Shown here: one piece after another, positions 1 to 8,978 of the stretch | How the letters are laid out: each line of letters begins with the position of its first letter | Position numbering within the stretch: position 1 is the first letter of the stretch | Source of the DNA: Spirosoma fluviale | GTDB lineage: Bacteria > Bacteroidota > Bacteroidia > Cytophagales > Spirosomataceae | Length of the DNA: 64,000 bases | Assembly (NCBI RefSeq): GCF_900230225.1 | Contig: NZ_OCNH01000007.1 | Span: 1-64,000, forward strand | Reading direction: 5' to 3' | Program-made: the position numbers and the translations under genes | Notes under the pieces: generated by a model | What the model was told of the DNA's origin: nothing | Database searches by the model: none | The model's input: only the letters and a program-made list of their open reading frames with translations

Positions 1-40
1 TTAATCTCTTTTTGTCAATCTCCCTTATTGTTTGGGAGTG

Positions 41-71
41 CAAAGGTACGAGACTTTTTTTTGTTTGTCAA
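41..71 (-). promoter_or_regulatory. Strong leftward promoter, proximal copy
   Basis: On the minus strand there is TTGACA (71-66), a 17-base spacer, then TACCTTTG (48-41), which fits the Bacteroidota -7 element TAnnTTTG with a good -33 element. The 19 bases from the -7 onward (TACCTTTGCACTCCCAAAC, 48-30) are identical to those at 189-171. It fires out of the left edge. A third TTGACA lies at 18-13, but its -7 would be off the window. Confidence 0.75.
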
Positions 72-181
72 GTAAATCTGAAAATAAATTTTTACATTGA
101 TTTTCAGGGCTTTGCACGTAATGAATTGATTGCCAGTGGCTTTCGCTTATGCTTTCAACTCATTCCCGATGTTTGGGAGTG

Positions 182-212
182 CAAAGGTAGGCTGATTTTA
201 CACCCTTGTCAA
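182..212 (-). promoter_or_regulatory. Strong leftward promoter, distal copy
   Basis: TTGACA (212-207), 17-base spacer and TACCTTTG (189-182) on the minus strand, followed by the same initiation region as the copy 141 bases downstream. Tandem promoters with identical start regions are typical of rRNA and other stable-RNA operons. The gene served would lie left of position 1. No gene is seen in 1-296. Confidence 0.75.
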
Positions 213-227
213 GACCTGTTCTGAAAA

Positions 228-270
228 TAATTGGGTGTTTACCAAACATTATTCGGTAAACACCCAATTA
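228..270 (-). terminator. Terminator after tyrS
   Basis: A perfect 16-bp inverted repeat (228-243 and 255-270) with an 11-base loop, starting 27 bases past the tyrS stop codon. The T-run after it is weak (ATTATTTTC). It also separates tyrS from the leftward promoters. Confidence 0.75.
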
Positions 271-296
271 TCAATTACTTAACCAATGAAAATTCT

Positions 297-1598
297 TTAC
301 AATTTTTTCAACAAATGGTTCTTTTTGCCTTTTGAGATCAGCACATAGCGGTCTTGAAGCCATTCCAGGTCAACAGATGCGGATGGATCAGACACCTTCG
401 TTTTGTTAATACTAACCGCATTTTGTGAAATCGCCCGCCTTGCCTCGCCCTTCGATGCATATACCTCGCCCCTACTGGCTACGGATAATAGGTCCGTAAT
501 ATCTTTACTGTTGGCCAGTTCTTCTGCCGATACTTCGGTTTGTGGTACTCCTTCGAAAATAACGTCGAATTCATCCACCTGTATGGAGCGTAATGTTTCG
601 AGAGTTGCTTTCCCAAATAGTACTTCAGACGCTTTTACGGCTAGGTCGTACCCGGCTTCTGAGTGGATTCGGGTCGTTACTTCTTTTGCAATTGCTTTTT
701 GAAGGATTCGCAGATGCGGTGCCTCGTTATGCTGCCGTTCCAGCTCTTCAATCTCCTCACGCGTTAATAAGGTGAAAACACGAATAAGGCGTGGGCAGTC
801 AGCATCAGCCGTGTTAAGCCAGAACTGATAGAATTGGTATGGCGAAGTAAGCGTCGGGTCAAGCCAGACATTCCCACTTTCCGATTTCCCAAACTTTGTG
901 CCATCCGATTTGGTCACTAGTGGTGTGGTCAGGGCAAAAGCCTGATGACCTCCTTCTTGATTGTCGCCCCCCCCCTCTTTGCGCCGGATAAATTCGGTGC
1001 CGGTGGTTATGTTGCCCCACTGATCAGAACCTCCCATTTGCAGACGTACATTCCTATGCTTGTAGAGCCAGTAAAAATCGTATCCCTGCAACAACTGGTA
1101 TGAGAATTCGGTGAACGAAATACCCGTTTCGAGCCGTTTCCTCACCGAATCTTTTGCCATCATATAATTGACGGTAATATGCTTTCCGGCTTCCCGCAGA
1201 AAGCCCAGGAAGGAAATCTCTTTAAACCAGTCGTAATTATTGACCATCTCGGCGGAGTTATCGCCACAATCGAAGTCGAGAAACTTAGTTAGCTGTTGCC
1301 GGATGCCTTCCTGATTACGTTGCAGCGTTTCTTCCGAAAGAAATTCCCGTTCGGCCGCTTTGCCCGACGGGTCGCCAATCATACCAGTGGCCCCCCCAAC
1401 GAGTGCGAATGGCTTATGCCCTGCCCGCTGTAAATGGACAAGTAGCATAATGGTAGCCAGATTTCCAATGTGGAGTGACGCAGCCGTTGGATCGAAGCCA
1501 ATGTAAGCCGCTGTCATTTCTTTCTGTAATTGCTCTTCGGTGCCGGGGGTCATGTCGTTTAACATACCACGCCAGCGGAGTTCGTCAATAAAATTCAT
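297..1598 (-). CDS. tyrS: Tyrosine--tRNA ligase
   Basis: Charges tRNA-Tyr with tyrosine in the cytoplasm (433 aa, normal length for bacterial TyrRS). The class I signature appears as HIGN at residues 43-46, and the second signature as KFGKS near residue 235. The C-terminal 65 residues look like an S4 RNA-binding domain. The start is ATG. A -7-like TAATTTTG lies at 1655-1648 on the minus strand, between this gene and queA. A strong stem-loop ends transcription downstream. Nothing unusual; the family assignment is secure from the motifs. Confidence 0.97.
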   Translation of the reverse strand: MNFIDELRWRGMLNDMTPGTEEQLQKEMTAAYIGFDPTAASLHIGNLATIMLLVHLQRAGHKPFALVGGATGMIGDPSGKAAEREFLSEETLQRNQEGIRQQLTKFLDFDCGDNSAEMVNNYDWFKEISFLGFLREAGKHITVNYMMAKDSVRKRLETGISFTEFSYQLLQGYDFYWLYKHRNVRLQMGGSDQWGNITTGTEFIRRKEGGGDNQEGGHQAFALTTPLVTKSDGTKFGKSESGNVWLDPTLTSPYQFYQFWLNTADADCPRLIRVFTLLTREEIEELERQHNEAPHLRILQKAIAKEVTTRIHSEAGYDLAVKASEVLFGKATLETLRSIQVDEFDVIFEGVPQTEVSAEELANSKDITDLLSVASRGEVYASKGEARRAISQNAVSINKTKVSDPSASVDLEWLQDRYVLISKGKKNHLLKKL

Positions 1599-1660
1599 AA
1601 GTAAAAAAAAGAGTAAAACCGGGCCGCCGGTTCACTCGTTAAGTTTGCAAAATTAATTCT

Positions 1661-2893
1661 TTACGGTAAAAGAAGGGACGAGTCGCCATAACTCAGAAAA
1701 CGGTACTCGTTTTCGAGAGCTTCCTTATATACAGTCTTCCAGTTATCACCAATCAGGGTAGCAATCAGTAAAATGAGGGTTGAACCCGGCTGATGAAAAT
1801 TAGTCACCAGACCTTTGCACAGCCTGATTCGATAGCCGGGTGTTATATAGATACCCGTATGTGCCACAACCGACTCTTTATTCATAGCGATCAGATAATC
1901 TAGAACAGCTTTAAGCGCATCGGCTACAATGGGTTGCTTGTCGGGTGGAAGTTGGTATGCATAATGTTGATCGAGTTGAAACGGATTCGACTCCTTTCGC
2001 ACCAGTTTAGTGCCCATCCAATACAAACTTTCCAACGCTCGCATGGATGTAGTACCCACTGCTATGATCGTATCCAGATGATTCAGGAGATTCGTCAAAT
2101 TGGCCTGCGTATACACGACCTGCTCCGTATGCATGTGATGCTGCCTGACATCATCCGTCTTAATGGGCTGAAACGTTCCGGCCCCAACGTGTAAAGTAAG
2201 GTAGTCATGGCTGATATTCTTATTGGTTAATGCCTCGAATACAGCCGGTGTAAAATGCAGTCCAGCGGTTGGCGCGGCTACGGCACCCTCTTGTTTTGAA
2301 TAAACGGTCTGGTACGTTTCCCGGTCGGTGGCGGTGGCTTCCCGTTTGAGGTAGGGCGGTAAGGGGATCTCTCCTATATACTGGACAAGCTGTGCAAATG
2401 TCAGCTTGGCAGGTTGCCAGCTTAGTCGAACAGCCGACTGCTCGTAATCATACCAGGAAGCGGTAAGAATAACCTCCCCTTCGGGCGTAGGAAACGAGGT
2501 TACCAGCAATTCATCCTGTTTCCATCGCTTCCGATTACCGATCATACCCTGCCAAATGGTCGTGCCCGTTGCTTCCATAGCCAGCGAGATTGGCGCAGGC
2601 TCTCCGCCAGGTTCAGTTGGAAATGGGCTTAGCAGGAACAATTCAATAACAGCCCCTGTCGGTTTAGCAAAGTGCAGCCGTGCCGGTATGACTTTTGTGT
2701 CATTAAATACCAGAAAGCTATTCGGCGGCAGCAGATCGGGCAAATCCGTAAACCGGTTGTGGCTCACCTTCCCACCTTTGTAGAGAAGCAGTTTCGATGC
2801 ATCGCGCTGGGGCAATGGGAAACGGGCTATCCGGCTATCGGGCAAGTCGTATTGAAATTCGCTCAACAACAACTCATTCGAATTAGTCATCAT
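1661..2893 (-). CDS. queA: S-adenosylmethionine:tRNA ribosyltransferase-isomerase
   Basis: QueA moves the ribosyl part of S-adenosylmethionine onto preQ1 in tRNA to make epoxyqueuosine. The 410-aa product carries family blocks such as GAVAAPTAGLHFT (about residue 208), TTSMRALES and TNFHQPGSTLILL near the C-terminus. It is longer than the roughly 350-aa enterobacterial enzyme because of extra sequence in the middle. Two adjacent ATG codons (2893 and 2890) and an upstream GTG could start it; any of them overlaps the stop of the upstream membrane-protein gene, which suggests translational coupling. Confidence 0.95.
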   Translation of the reverse strand: MMTNSNELLLSEFQYDLPDSRIARFPLPQRDASKLLLYKGGKVSHNRFTDLPDLLPPNSFLVFNDTKVIPARLHFAKPTGAVIELFLLSPFPTEPGGEPAPISLAMEATGTTIWQGMIGNRKRWKQDELLVTSFPTPEGEVILTASWYDYEQSAVRLSWQPAKLTFAQLVQYIGEIPLPPYLKREATATDRETYQTVYSKQEGAVAAPTAGLHFTPAVFEALTNKNISHDYLTLHVGAGTFQPIKTDDVRQHHMHTEQVVYTQANLTNLLNHLDTIIAVGTTSMRALESLYWMGTKLVRKESNPFQLDQHYAYQLPPDKQPIVADALKAVLDYLIAMNKESVVAHTGIYITPGYRIRLCKGLVTNFHQPGSTLILLIATLIGDNWKTVYKEALENEYRFLSYGDSSLLLP

Positions 2894-3392
2894 CACCGGG
2901 TTTCATGAACAAACGGATGGGCAACCACGCCAGTACGGCAATCAGGATAGCCGTACTTAGGGGTAACAACCAGGCATACTCGACAGCCCGAATTGGCCGG
3001 TCGGACCGGTTGAGGAACGAGAGGACCAATAGTCCCAGGCCAACTATTGTATTAATAGCCGACATCAGTAAGCTGAACCAGTTCTTAAAAAGAAGATTCA
3101 ATTTTGGCCGATTCGCTGCCCAGACATCGTGATTTGGTATCGGAAGTTTGTCGGTCGGCACTTTAGCAATCAACCGGGAGGCCAGATTTATCAAGGTATT
3201 GTTGATGATAAAAATACCGATGGCCAGATAGAAAATTGTTTCGCGACCCAGGGTCTGGATAGGGTGATTCTGCTCGTCGAAGCGAACGGCTACCGCATCG
3301 GGATACGAAATGTAACTACTGAAAAGAGCGAATAAGAATCCGGCAATGGAGAGAATACGCCATACCCGGATAAAGAAGATACCTGCTTTCAT
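2883..3392 (-). CDS. Small membrane protein, DUF1648-like
   Basis: A 169-aa protein with four likely membrane segments (about residues 8-30, 53-75, 108-128 and 140-160). The loop after the first segment, with SYPDAVAVRFDEQNHP, resembles the DUF1648 pattern seen in SdpI-like proteins; I am only moderately sure of that match. No catalytic motif is visible. The gene overlaps the start of queA, so the two probably share a transcript. A TACCTTTG element 116 bases upstream may be the promoter. Confidence 0.7.
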   Translation of the reverse strand: MKAGIFFIRVWRILSIAGFLFALFSSYISYPDAVAVRFDEQNHPIQTLGRETIFYLAIGIFIINNTLINLASRLIAKVPTDKLPIPNHDVWAANRPKLNLLFKNWFSLLMSAINTIVGLGLLVLSFLNRSDRPIRAVEYAWLLPLSTAILIAVLAWLPIRLFMKPGDDD

Positions 3393-3507
3393 TTAAATAC
3401 AATGCGTGAAATAGTGAACGATTGAATGACGAATTATCCTTTTAGATCCTAAGTCATCGTTACAACCACTTTATGAAATTTACATCTGGCTTTTTCAAAT
3501 CAGGGCG

Positions 3508-3515
3508 CAAAGGTA
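3508..3515 (-). promoter_or_regulatory. -7 promoter element for the DUF1648-like gene and queA
   Basis: TACCTTTG on the minus strand, followed by CGCCC, an exact match to TAnnTTTG. No TTG is found at the -33 distance, so only half of the promoter is supported. Confidence 0.45.
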
Positions 3516-3578
3516 AGGCCCGAACGGGGGAAATCCGTTAGCTTAGCCCCTTGTTAAGCATAATGGTTTCGGTAGCGT

Positions 3579-4136
3579 ATGAAGATTTACACAAAAACAG
3601 GTGATAAAGGCCAGACGGCGCTGATTGGCGGGCGCAGAGTATCGAAAAGTGATCTACGGATTGACACCTATGGAACCGTGGACGAACTGAACTCCTGGAT
3701 AGGTTTGGTTCGTGACCAGCCCGTAAATAATGGTCGTAAGGATTTATTGAAAGAGATTCAGGATCGGCTTTTTACCATTGGCTCAGAACTGGCTACAGAT
3801 CCTGAAAAGAACCTCAAGCGGCCAATGCCTGCTATCACCCCCGAGGATGTTACGCTGCTGGAGCAAGGCATGGACACTATGGATGCCGAGTTACCTGAGC
3901 TTCGGGCCTTTGTGTTGCCGGGTGGTCATGAATCCGTTTCCTTCTGCCACCTTGCCAGGACGGTTTGCCGCCGGGCTGAGCGGCTTATTATTTCGTTGAA
4001 CGACGAGACGAATGGTGCTGTAGACGAACTCGTTTTACAATATGTTAATCGATTATCTGATTACCTTTTTGTGTTGAGTCGTAAAATGGCACAGGAATTG
4101 AACGCCGAAGAAGTAACCTGGCAACCAAGAGTCTGA
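3579..4136 (+). CDS. Cob(I)alamin adenosyltransferase, PduO type
   Basis: Transfers adenosyl from ATP to cob(I)alamin to form coenzyme B12 (185 aa, full length for PduO-type enzymes). The N-terminal TKTGDKGQT (residues 5-13) is the ATP-binding signature. YGTVDELNSWIG and the late RRAERL are also family blocks. The gene stands alone, divergent from the queA pair, and I see no cobalamin riboswitch upstream. Its product would serve B12-dependent enzymes encoded elsewhere. Confidence 0.95.
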   Translation: MKIYTKTGDKGQTALIGGRRVSKSDLRIDTYGTVDELNSWIGLVRDQPVNNGRKDLLKEIQDRLFTIGSELATDPEKNLKRPMPAITPEDVTLLEQGMDTMDAELPELRAFVLPGGHESVSFCHLARTVCRRAERLIISLNDETNGAVDELVLQYVNRLSDYLFVLSRKMAQELNAEEVTWQPRV

Positions 4137-4262
4137 TTTTAAGTTAATTGACGGGTCTCATTTCACTCGCTATATCTCGAAAGTACGGTATGCGAAATGG
4201 GATCAATCTAGCCACTCAAAAAAAAGTTGTCTTGACAACTAAACTTACTCAATCTAATTTTT

Positions 4263-4270
4263 TAGCTTTG
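4263..4270 (+). promoter_or_regulatory. -7 promoter element for ilvE
   Basis: TAGCTTTG lies 46 bases before the ilvE ATG and fits TAnnTTTG. TTGACA occurs at 4232-4237, but the 25-base spacing is longer than usual, so the pairing is uncertain. Confidence 0.45.
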
Positions 4271-4316
4271 CCTCAGCCAGTTCACAAACAGGCTAACTCA
4301 TTAACCACAAGCAGTT

Positions 4317-5387
4317 ATGACGACAGACGTATTACAAATTGAACTGCGGAAAGCGGAACGCTCTCGCATTCAGGAGGTAGATTTTAACCATCTGCCTTTC
4401 GGCAAACATTTTTCGGACCACATGTTCGTGGCCGATTTTATAGATGGTCAGTGGCAAAATCAAATGATTGTGCCGTTCGACAATTTCACGCTAAGCCCTG
4501 CTCTGTCGTCGCTGCATTATGGCCAGTCTATTTTTGAAGGCATGAAAGCGTTTAAAAATGAGGACGGTCAGGTTTCTCTATTTCGTCCTTACGCGAACTT
4601 TGAGCGTATTAACGAATCGGCCCGGCGGATGTGCATGGCCACCTTACCCGAAGAAGTATTCATCGGTGGCCTGGAAGCGCTGTTGCGCGTCGATGCGGAC
4701 TGGGTTCCCAACACCCCCGACAGTTCGCTTTATGTACGTCCTTACATGTTTGCGACGGATACCTATCTGGGCGTAGCGCCTTCCAAGACGTACCGCTTTT
4801 GCATTTTCACCTGCCCGGTGGGTGCGTATTACTCGAATCCGCCAAAGCTGAAGGTTGAAACCGAATACATCCGCTCGGCACCGGGTGGCGTTGGTTATGC
4901 CAAATGCGCCGGTAACTACGGTGGCTCGCTATACCCAACCCTCATGGCGCAGCAACAAGGTTATGACCAATTGATCTGGACCGATGCCCGCGAACACAAA
5001 TACATTGAGGAATCGGGTACGATGAATATCATGTTCGTCATTGATGGTAAACTAATAACTCCAGCCACTTCCGATTCAATTTTGAAAGGCGTGACCCGCG
5101 ATTCTATTCTGCAAATTGCCCGGAGTTGGGGTATGGAAGTAGAAGAGCGGCTGGTGTCTATCGACGAGGTGATCGGTGCTATTGAGAACGGTCGCTTAAC
5201 CGAGGCCTTCGGTGCGGGCACAGCGGTGGGTTCATCGCCTTATTCGCTCATTGGCTACAACGGTAAAGATTACATGCTGCCCGAGTTTGCGCCGGAAGAG
5301 TCGTTTGCCGTTAAAGTTAAAAACTACCTGGCTGATCTGCGCACCGGCAAAATAGATGATACATTTGGCTGGATGCACCACGTATAG
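4317..5387 (+). CDS. ilvE: Branched-chain amino acid aminotransferase
   Basis: A fold-type IV PLP enzyme that interconverts leucine, isoleucine and valine with their 2-oxo acids. At 356 aa it has the length of the longer BCAT form found in Bacteroidota and eukaryotes. GYAKCAGNYGGSL (around residue 200) carries the PLP lysine, and EESGTMNIMFV the following block. FEGMKAF near residue 75 is also typical. The gene is monocistronic: it has its own -7 element and ends at a strong bidirectional terminator. Confidence 0.96.
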   Translation: MTTDVLQIELRKAERSRIQEVDFNHLPFGKHFSDHMFVADFIDGQWQNQMIVPFDNFTLSPALSSLHYGQSIFEGMKAFKNEDGQVSLFRPYANFERINESARRMCMATLPEEVFIGGLEALLRVDADWVPNTPDSSLYVRPYMFATDTYLGVAPSKTYRFCIFTCPVGAYYSNPPKLKVETEYIRSAPGGVGYAKCAGNYGGSLYPTLMAQQQGYDQLIWTDAREHKYIEESGTMNIMFVIDGKLITPATSDSILKGVTRDSILQIARSWGMEVEERLVSIDEVIGAIENGRLTEAFGAGTAVGSSPYSLIGYNGKDYMLPEFAPEESFAVKVKNYLADLRTGKIDDTFGWMHHV

Positions 5388-5404
5388 ATTCGTTGATATA
5401 ATGG

Positions 5405-5446
5405 AAATATAAAAGCCTCAACCATGCAGTTGAGGCTTTTATATTT
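5405..5446. terminator. Bidirectional terminator
   Basis: A perfect 18-bp inverted repeat (5405-5422 and 5429-5446) with loop CATGCA. The A-rich and T-rich outer ends allow it to work on both strands. It sits between the convergent ilvE and lipoprotein genes. Confidence 0.9.
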
Positions 5447-5490
5447 CTGGGTATTGACTCTTGTTTTACAGAAACTCTGTTAAGAATGTT

Positions 5491-6075
5491 TTACTTCACA
5501 GAGGCTGTCGTAGCGCTATTGGCTGGTCCAATCTTAACTTTCAAACCGAAATCTTTTCCTTTCGAAACGTCTTTCAGAACAATCTGCTCCCCTTGCCGAC
5601 CTGTCCAGAGCGTGCCTCCTTCAGCGGGTTTCGACGCACCGTAACGCGCCGTGAAATACGCGCCCAGTTCTTTCTGGTAATCACTGACAGCCTGACGACT
5701 GTTTAGAAATAGATCAACATCAATGGCAGATACGTTCGAGTTTGTTTGATAATACAGTACATCCGCCGATTCTAGGCTCTTTAACTCAATGGTATAGCCG
5801 ATGTGATCAGCGTCACTCTCAAATGGCTCCCCTTTCTCAGCCGCTTTTACTTTCGTGAACTCATCGCCGAGGTTGATACCGCGCCAATGACTGTTGGGGG
5901 TTAGGCCTAAGTCCGCCAGATGTCCGGTTATGGCGATGGTAGAAGTTGCATCAGCGGATGATAAGGTCGTTGCCGTTGAATCCACCGATGTAGAGTCGCT
6001 CTTCTTTCGATCACCACAGGCTGTAAACACAAGCGTTGAGGCACAAACAGCGAGTGTAAGAAAATATCGATTCAT
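5491..6075 (-). CDS. Hypothetical lipoprotein
   Basis: A 194-aa protein with a lipoprotein signal: a hydrophobic stretch at residues 4-18, then the lipobox FTAC with Cys20. A Ser/Thr/Asp-rich linker follows to about residue 50. The remaining region (GINLGDEFTKVKAAEK, GYTIELKS) is probably a small mixed alpha/beta domain. I do not recognise a family. Likely anchored to the outer membrane facing the periplasm. Its -7 element TACCTTTG is 20 bases upstream. Confidence 0.75.
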   Translation of the reverse strand: MNRYFLTLAVCASTLVFTACGDRKKSDSTSVDSTATTLSSADATSTIAITGHLADLGLTPNSHWRGINLGDEFTKVKAAEKGEPFESDADHIGYTIELKSLESADVLYYQTNSNVSAIDVDLFLNSRQAVSDYQKELGAYFTARYGASKPAEGGTLWTGRQGEQIVLKDVSKGKDFGLKVKIGPANSATTASVK

Positions 6076-6094
6076 ATTCGTTTAATTGATTAGA

Positions 6095-6102
6095 CAAAGG
6101 TA
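6095..6102 (-). promoter_or_regulatory. -7 promoter element for the 5491-6075 lipoprotein gene
   Basis: TACCTTTG on the minus strand, 20 bases before the ATG, an exact fit to TAnnTTTG. No clear -33 TTG is seen. Confidence 0.5.
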
Positions 6103-6281
6103 ATCATTGAGATGGCTTAGGGTATATCATGAAGAAATTGCCCGATTACAAGCGCTTTATCAAGTATTGTATTTTAGGTAGGTGATCTTTAAATTATCTA
6201 ACCAATAGATCCTATAGATAAACCCAAATTAAAAAACGTAGTTCTTTAAGGTATAACACGCGTTCGCGACGAGCTACGATT

Positions 6282-7214
6282 ATGCTTTTTTCTTTATTTG
6301 GTGCCGAAAAAATTCCTTTCGACAGTATACACAACATCGAGAAAAACATTCCTAATATCATTTTATGGGCTGTTCCGGTTATGCTGTTCTTCACGGTTAT
6401 CGAGATGGCCGTTACGTATTATCAGGAGAAAGAGTTTTATGAAAAGAAGGAAACGATTGGGTCAATCCTGGTTGGTCTGGGGAATCTGGTCGTTACGGCA
6501 GCGCTGAAACTGGGCTTGCTGTACATGTGCATCTGGATCTATAACCTCATTCCCTGGCGCATGGAATTACAATGGTGGACGCTTATCCCCTGCTATATTA
6601 TTTATGATTTCTTCAGTTACTGGGCGCACCGGGTATCGCACGAGCAACGCTTTTGGTGGGCTACACACATTGTTCACCACTCCGGAGAGCATTACAATTT
6701 GACGGTTTCCTACCGGCTAAGCTGGATTCAGCACCTGAAAATCATTTTCTTTTTACCCGTCGCCTTCATGGGTTTTCACCCGATCATTTTCTTCGTGACC
6801 AATCAGATTGCCGTGCTTTTCCAATTTTGGGTGCATACCGAATACATCCGGCGAATGCCCGCCTGGGTTGAGTACATCTTTGCCACGCCCTCCAATCACC
6901 GGGTACATCACGGCTCGCAGGAGAAGTACATCGACAAGAATTTTGGGGCAACATTCATTTTCTGGGACCGGATATTTGGCACCTTCCAGCCAGAAGAAGA
7001 GCCAGTCATCTACGGCGTCACAACAAACATCACCAACAAAGCCAATCCGTTCTTTATCAATTTCCACGAAATTACCGACATGGTAAGTGATGTGAAACGA
7101 GCGAAGGGGTTCCGCAAGAAGTTTTTCTACGTCTTCGGTAGCCCCGTAAAAATTGCCGAAGAAAAAAAGGAGCTGGAACGTCAGCAGCAGAAAGAAGCGC
7201 CTGTGACGGCCTGA
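6282..7214 (+). CDS. Sterol desaturase / fatty acid hydroxylase family protein
   Basis: An integral membrane di-iron oxygenase of the fatty acid hydroxylase superfamily (310 aa). The histidine boxes are visible: HRVSHE (about residue 113), HIVHHSGEHYN (about 128) and HRVHHG (about 207). Four to five membrane segments occupy the first 190 residues. The substrate cannot be told from sequence; in Bacteroidota such proteins may hydroxylate fatty acids or other lipids. Its stop codon directly abuts the stop of the convergent ABC gene, with no terminator between. Confidence 0.9.
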   Translation: MLFSLFGAEKIPFDSIHNIEKNIPNIILWAVPVMLFFTVIEMAVTYYQEKEFYEKKETIGSILVGLGNLVVTAALKLGLLYMCIWIYNLIPWRMELQWWTLIPCYIIYDFFSYWAHRVSHEQRFWWATHIVHHSGEHYNLTVSYRLSWIQHLKIIFFLPVAFMGFHPIIFFVTNQIAVLFQFWVHTEYIRRMPAWVEYIFATPSNHRVHHGSQEKYIDKNFGATFIFWDRIFGTFQPEEEPVIYGVTTNITNKANPFFINFHEITDMVSDVKRAKGFRKKFFYVFGSPVKIAEEKKELERQQQKEAPVTA

Positions 7215-8978
7215 TTAGCTCACCCGTTTGCCATGCAGCAGCATATCGACGGCATCGTTGAGCGAGCCCGCCGGGCTAACCTGCCCTGAGTTGATGAAGA
7301 ATATTTCGTCGGCACTCTCAATAGTGTTCAGTCGATGCGCGATGATAATGCGGGTTGTCTTTTCGGGAAGTTTTTGAAGAATTTCGTCCAATAGTTGCTC
7401 CGTAACGGTGTCGATGTTGGCAGTGGCTTCGTCCAGAATGAGGAGGTCGGGGTTACGCAGAACGGCCCGCATAAAGGCAATAAGCTGTTTCTGGCCAAGA
7501 CTGATGGCATCCCCGACATTCTGAACGGCTGTGTCCAGCCCCTCGTCAAATCGCTCGACCAGGTTTTCCAGATTGGCCTCCCGGATAACCTCCGCGAGTT
7601 TTTCATTCGAATAGTGCTGATAGGACTCGTTTCCGTAAAGAATATTTTCGCGCACTGTGCCCGTAAACAAAAAGGGTTCCTGTAAAATGAAGCCGATCTT
7701 ACGGGTACGCTCCTCGGGTGTGTACGAACGAATGTCGTTTCCTTCGAGCAAAATGGTTCCGCTGGTTGGGTCGTACAAACGGGCCATGAGCGATGCGGTG
7801 GTCGTTTTGCCGCCCCCGGTTGGCCCAACGAGCGCGTACGTCTTGCCCCGCGCCAACTCGAAACTGATGTCGTGCAACACCTCTTTTCCATCGGGATAAC
7901 TGAACGAAACATGCTGGAAGGAAAGCAGAGCCGACGTTTGTACCGGTGCGGAATTTGCGACCGGTAGCAAATCTGTTTGCATAGACAACAGATGCGAAAT
8001 ACGATCCCAAGCGGCTAAGGCTACCTGAAAGTTGGCCCACAAAGCCGCCAGTTGTCGAAGCGGGTTGTAAAAATTATTGACGTACGAGAAGAAGCTGATC
8101 AGAAGACCAACTGTAAAATTGCCCGTCGAGATCAGGTAAATACCGAAGGTCAGTACGATAAGCTGGCCCAGATTGGCCGCCATGCCAATAACGGGCGTAA
8201 ACACATTATTGGCCAGCCCCGCCCCAACGGCTGTCTGATAACTTTGCTGATTGGCGTCATCGAAACGTCTCCGAAAATAATCGCGCCGGTTAAACGCAAT
8301 GATGACCTTGAAGTTGTTCAGGTTCTCCTGAATTTCGGCACTCAGGTTCCCTACGCTTTCTAGGTTCGCGGCATTCTTTCGCTTTACCCAGGCTGAGGTT
8401 GCTTGGGTGAAAACCCACATCAGAATGGCAGGCGACAGCGCAGCGGCTCCGAGCGGTAACTTAATGAACAACAAAAACAGACCCGCGCCGGTCATGATGA
8501 AGATACTCCCAACGAACTGCATCAACGACTGCGAGAAGAACTGATTCAGCTTATCGGTGTCGTTATTGATTCGGGAAATCAGGTCTCCTGCTTTGTTCTG
8601 GTTGAAGAAAGCCACAGGCAGTTCCTGTAGTTTATTGAACACCGCGTTCCGAAGTTTGAACAGTGTACGCTGCCCTATGCCGCCCATCAAACGTGTTTGC
8701 ACGTAATTGGTTACGAACGCAACGATGTAGATACCCATCAGAATACCCGCATTTATCAGAATGCCATTGTAATCCTTCTTTTGAACATAGTTGTCGATTG
8801 TGTGACCGATCAGCACGGGGCTTACCAGTGTCAGACCTGAGTTCACCAGGATAGCAGCAAAAGCCAGAATCAGTCGTTGCCGTTCGTCGTCAATTAAGGC
8901 CAGTAGTTTGCGGAGGGCTTTATAGGTGGCGTTTTTTTCCGCTTTTGGCCCCGTAGCCTGATTAAGATCGTACTTCAT
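7215..8978 (-). CDS. ABC exporter subunit (fused TMD-NBD), canonical Walker B half
   Basis: A 587-aa half-transporter: six membrane segments in residues ~30-320, then a nucleotide-binding domain. Walker A is VGPTGGGKT and Walker B is LLILDEATANID with the catalytic Glu present. The switch region IIIAHRL has its His. The signature, however, is ISLGQ instead of LSGGQ. This is the complement of the partner encoded just upstream, so the pair should form one working and one degenerate ATP site. It overlaps the partner by 17 bases. The substrate is unknown; drug or lipid export is usual for the family. Confidence 0.93.
   Translation of the reverse strand: MKYDLNQATGPKAEKNATYKALRKLLALIDDERQRLILAFAAILVNSGLTLVSPVLIGHTIDNYVQKKDYNGILINAGILMGIYIVAFVTNYVQTRLMGGIGQRTLFKLRNAVFNKLQELPVAFFNQNKAGDLISRINNDTDKLNQFFSQSLMQFVGSIFIMTGAGLFLLFIKLPLGAAALSPAILMWVFTQATSAWVKRKNAANLESVGNLSAEIQENLNNFKVIIAFNRRDYFRRRFDDANQQSYQTAVGAGLANNVFTPVIGMAANLGQLIVLTFGIYLISTGNFTVGLLISFFSYVNNFYNPLRQLAALWANFQVALAAWDRISHLLSMQTDLLPVANSAPVQTSALLSFQHVSFSYPDGKEVLHDISFELARGKTYALVGPTGGGKTTTASLMARLYDPTSGTILLEGNDIRSYTPEERTRKIGFILQEPFLFTGTVRENILYGNESYQHYSNEKLAEVIREANLENLVERFDEGLDTAVQNVGDAISLGQKQLIAFMRAVLRNPDLLILDEATANIDTVTEQLLDEILQKLPEKTTRIIIAHRLNTIESADEIFFINSGQVSPAGSLNDAVDMLLHGKRVS

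Noticed and set aside
12-224. 70-codon open frame at the left end
   Set aside because: It runs through both leftward promoters and their repeated start region, and its translation has no domain or signal.
3393-3578. Cobalamin riboswitch upstream of the adenosyltransferase gene
   Set aside because: The B12-box and conserved helices are not recognisable in the 186-base gap.
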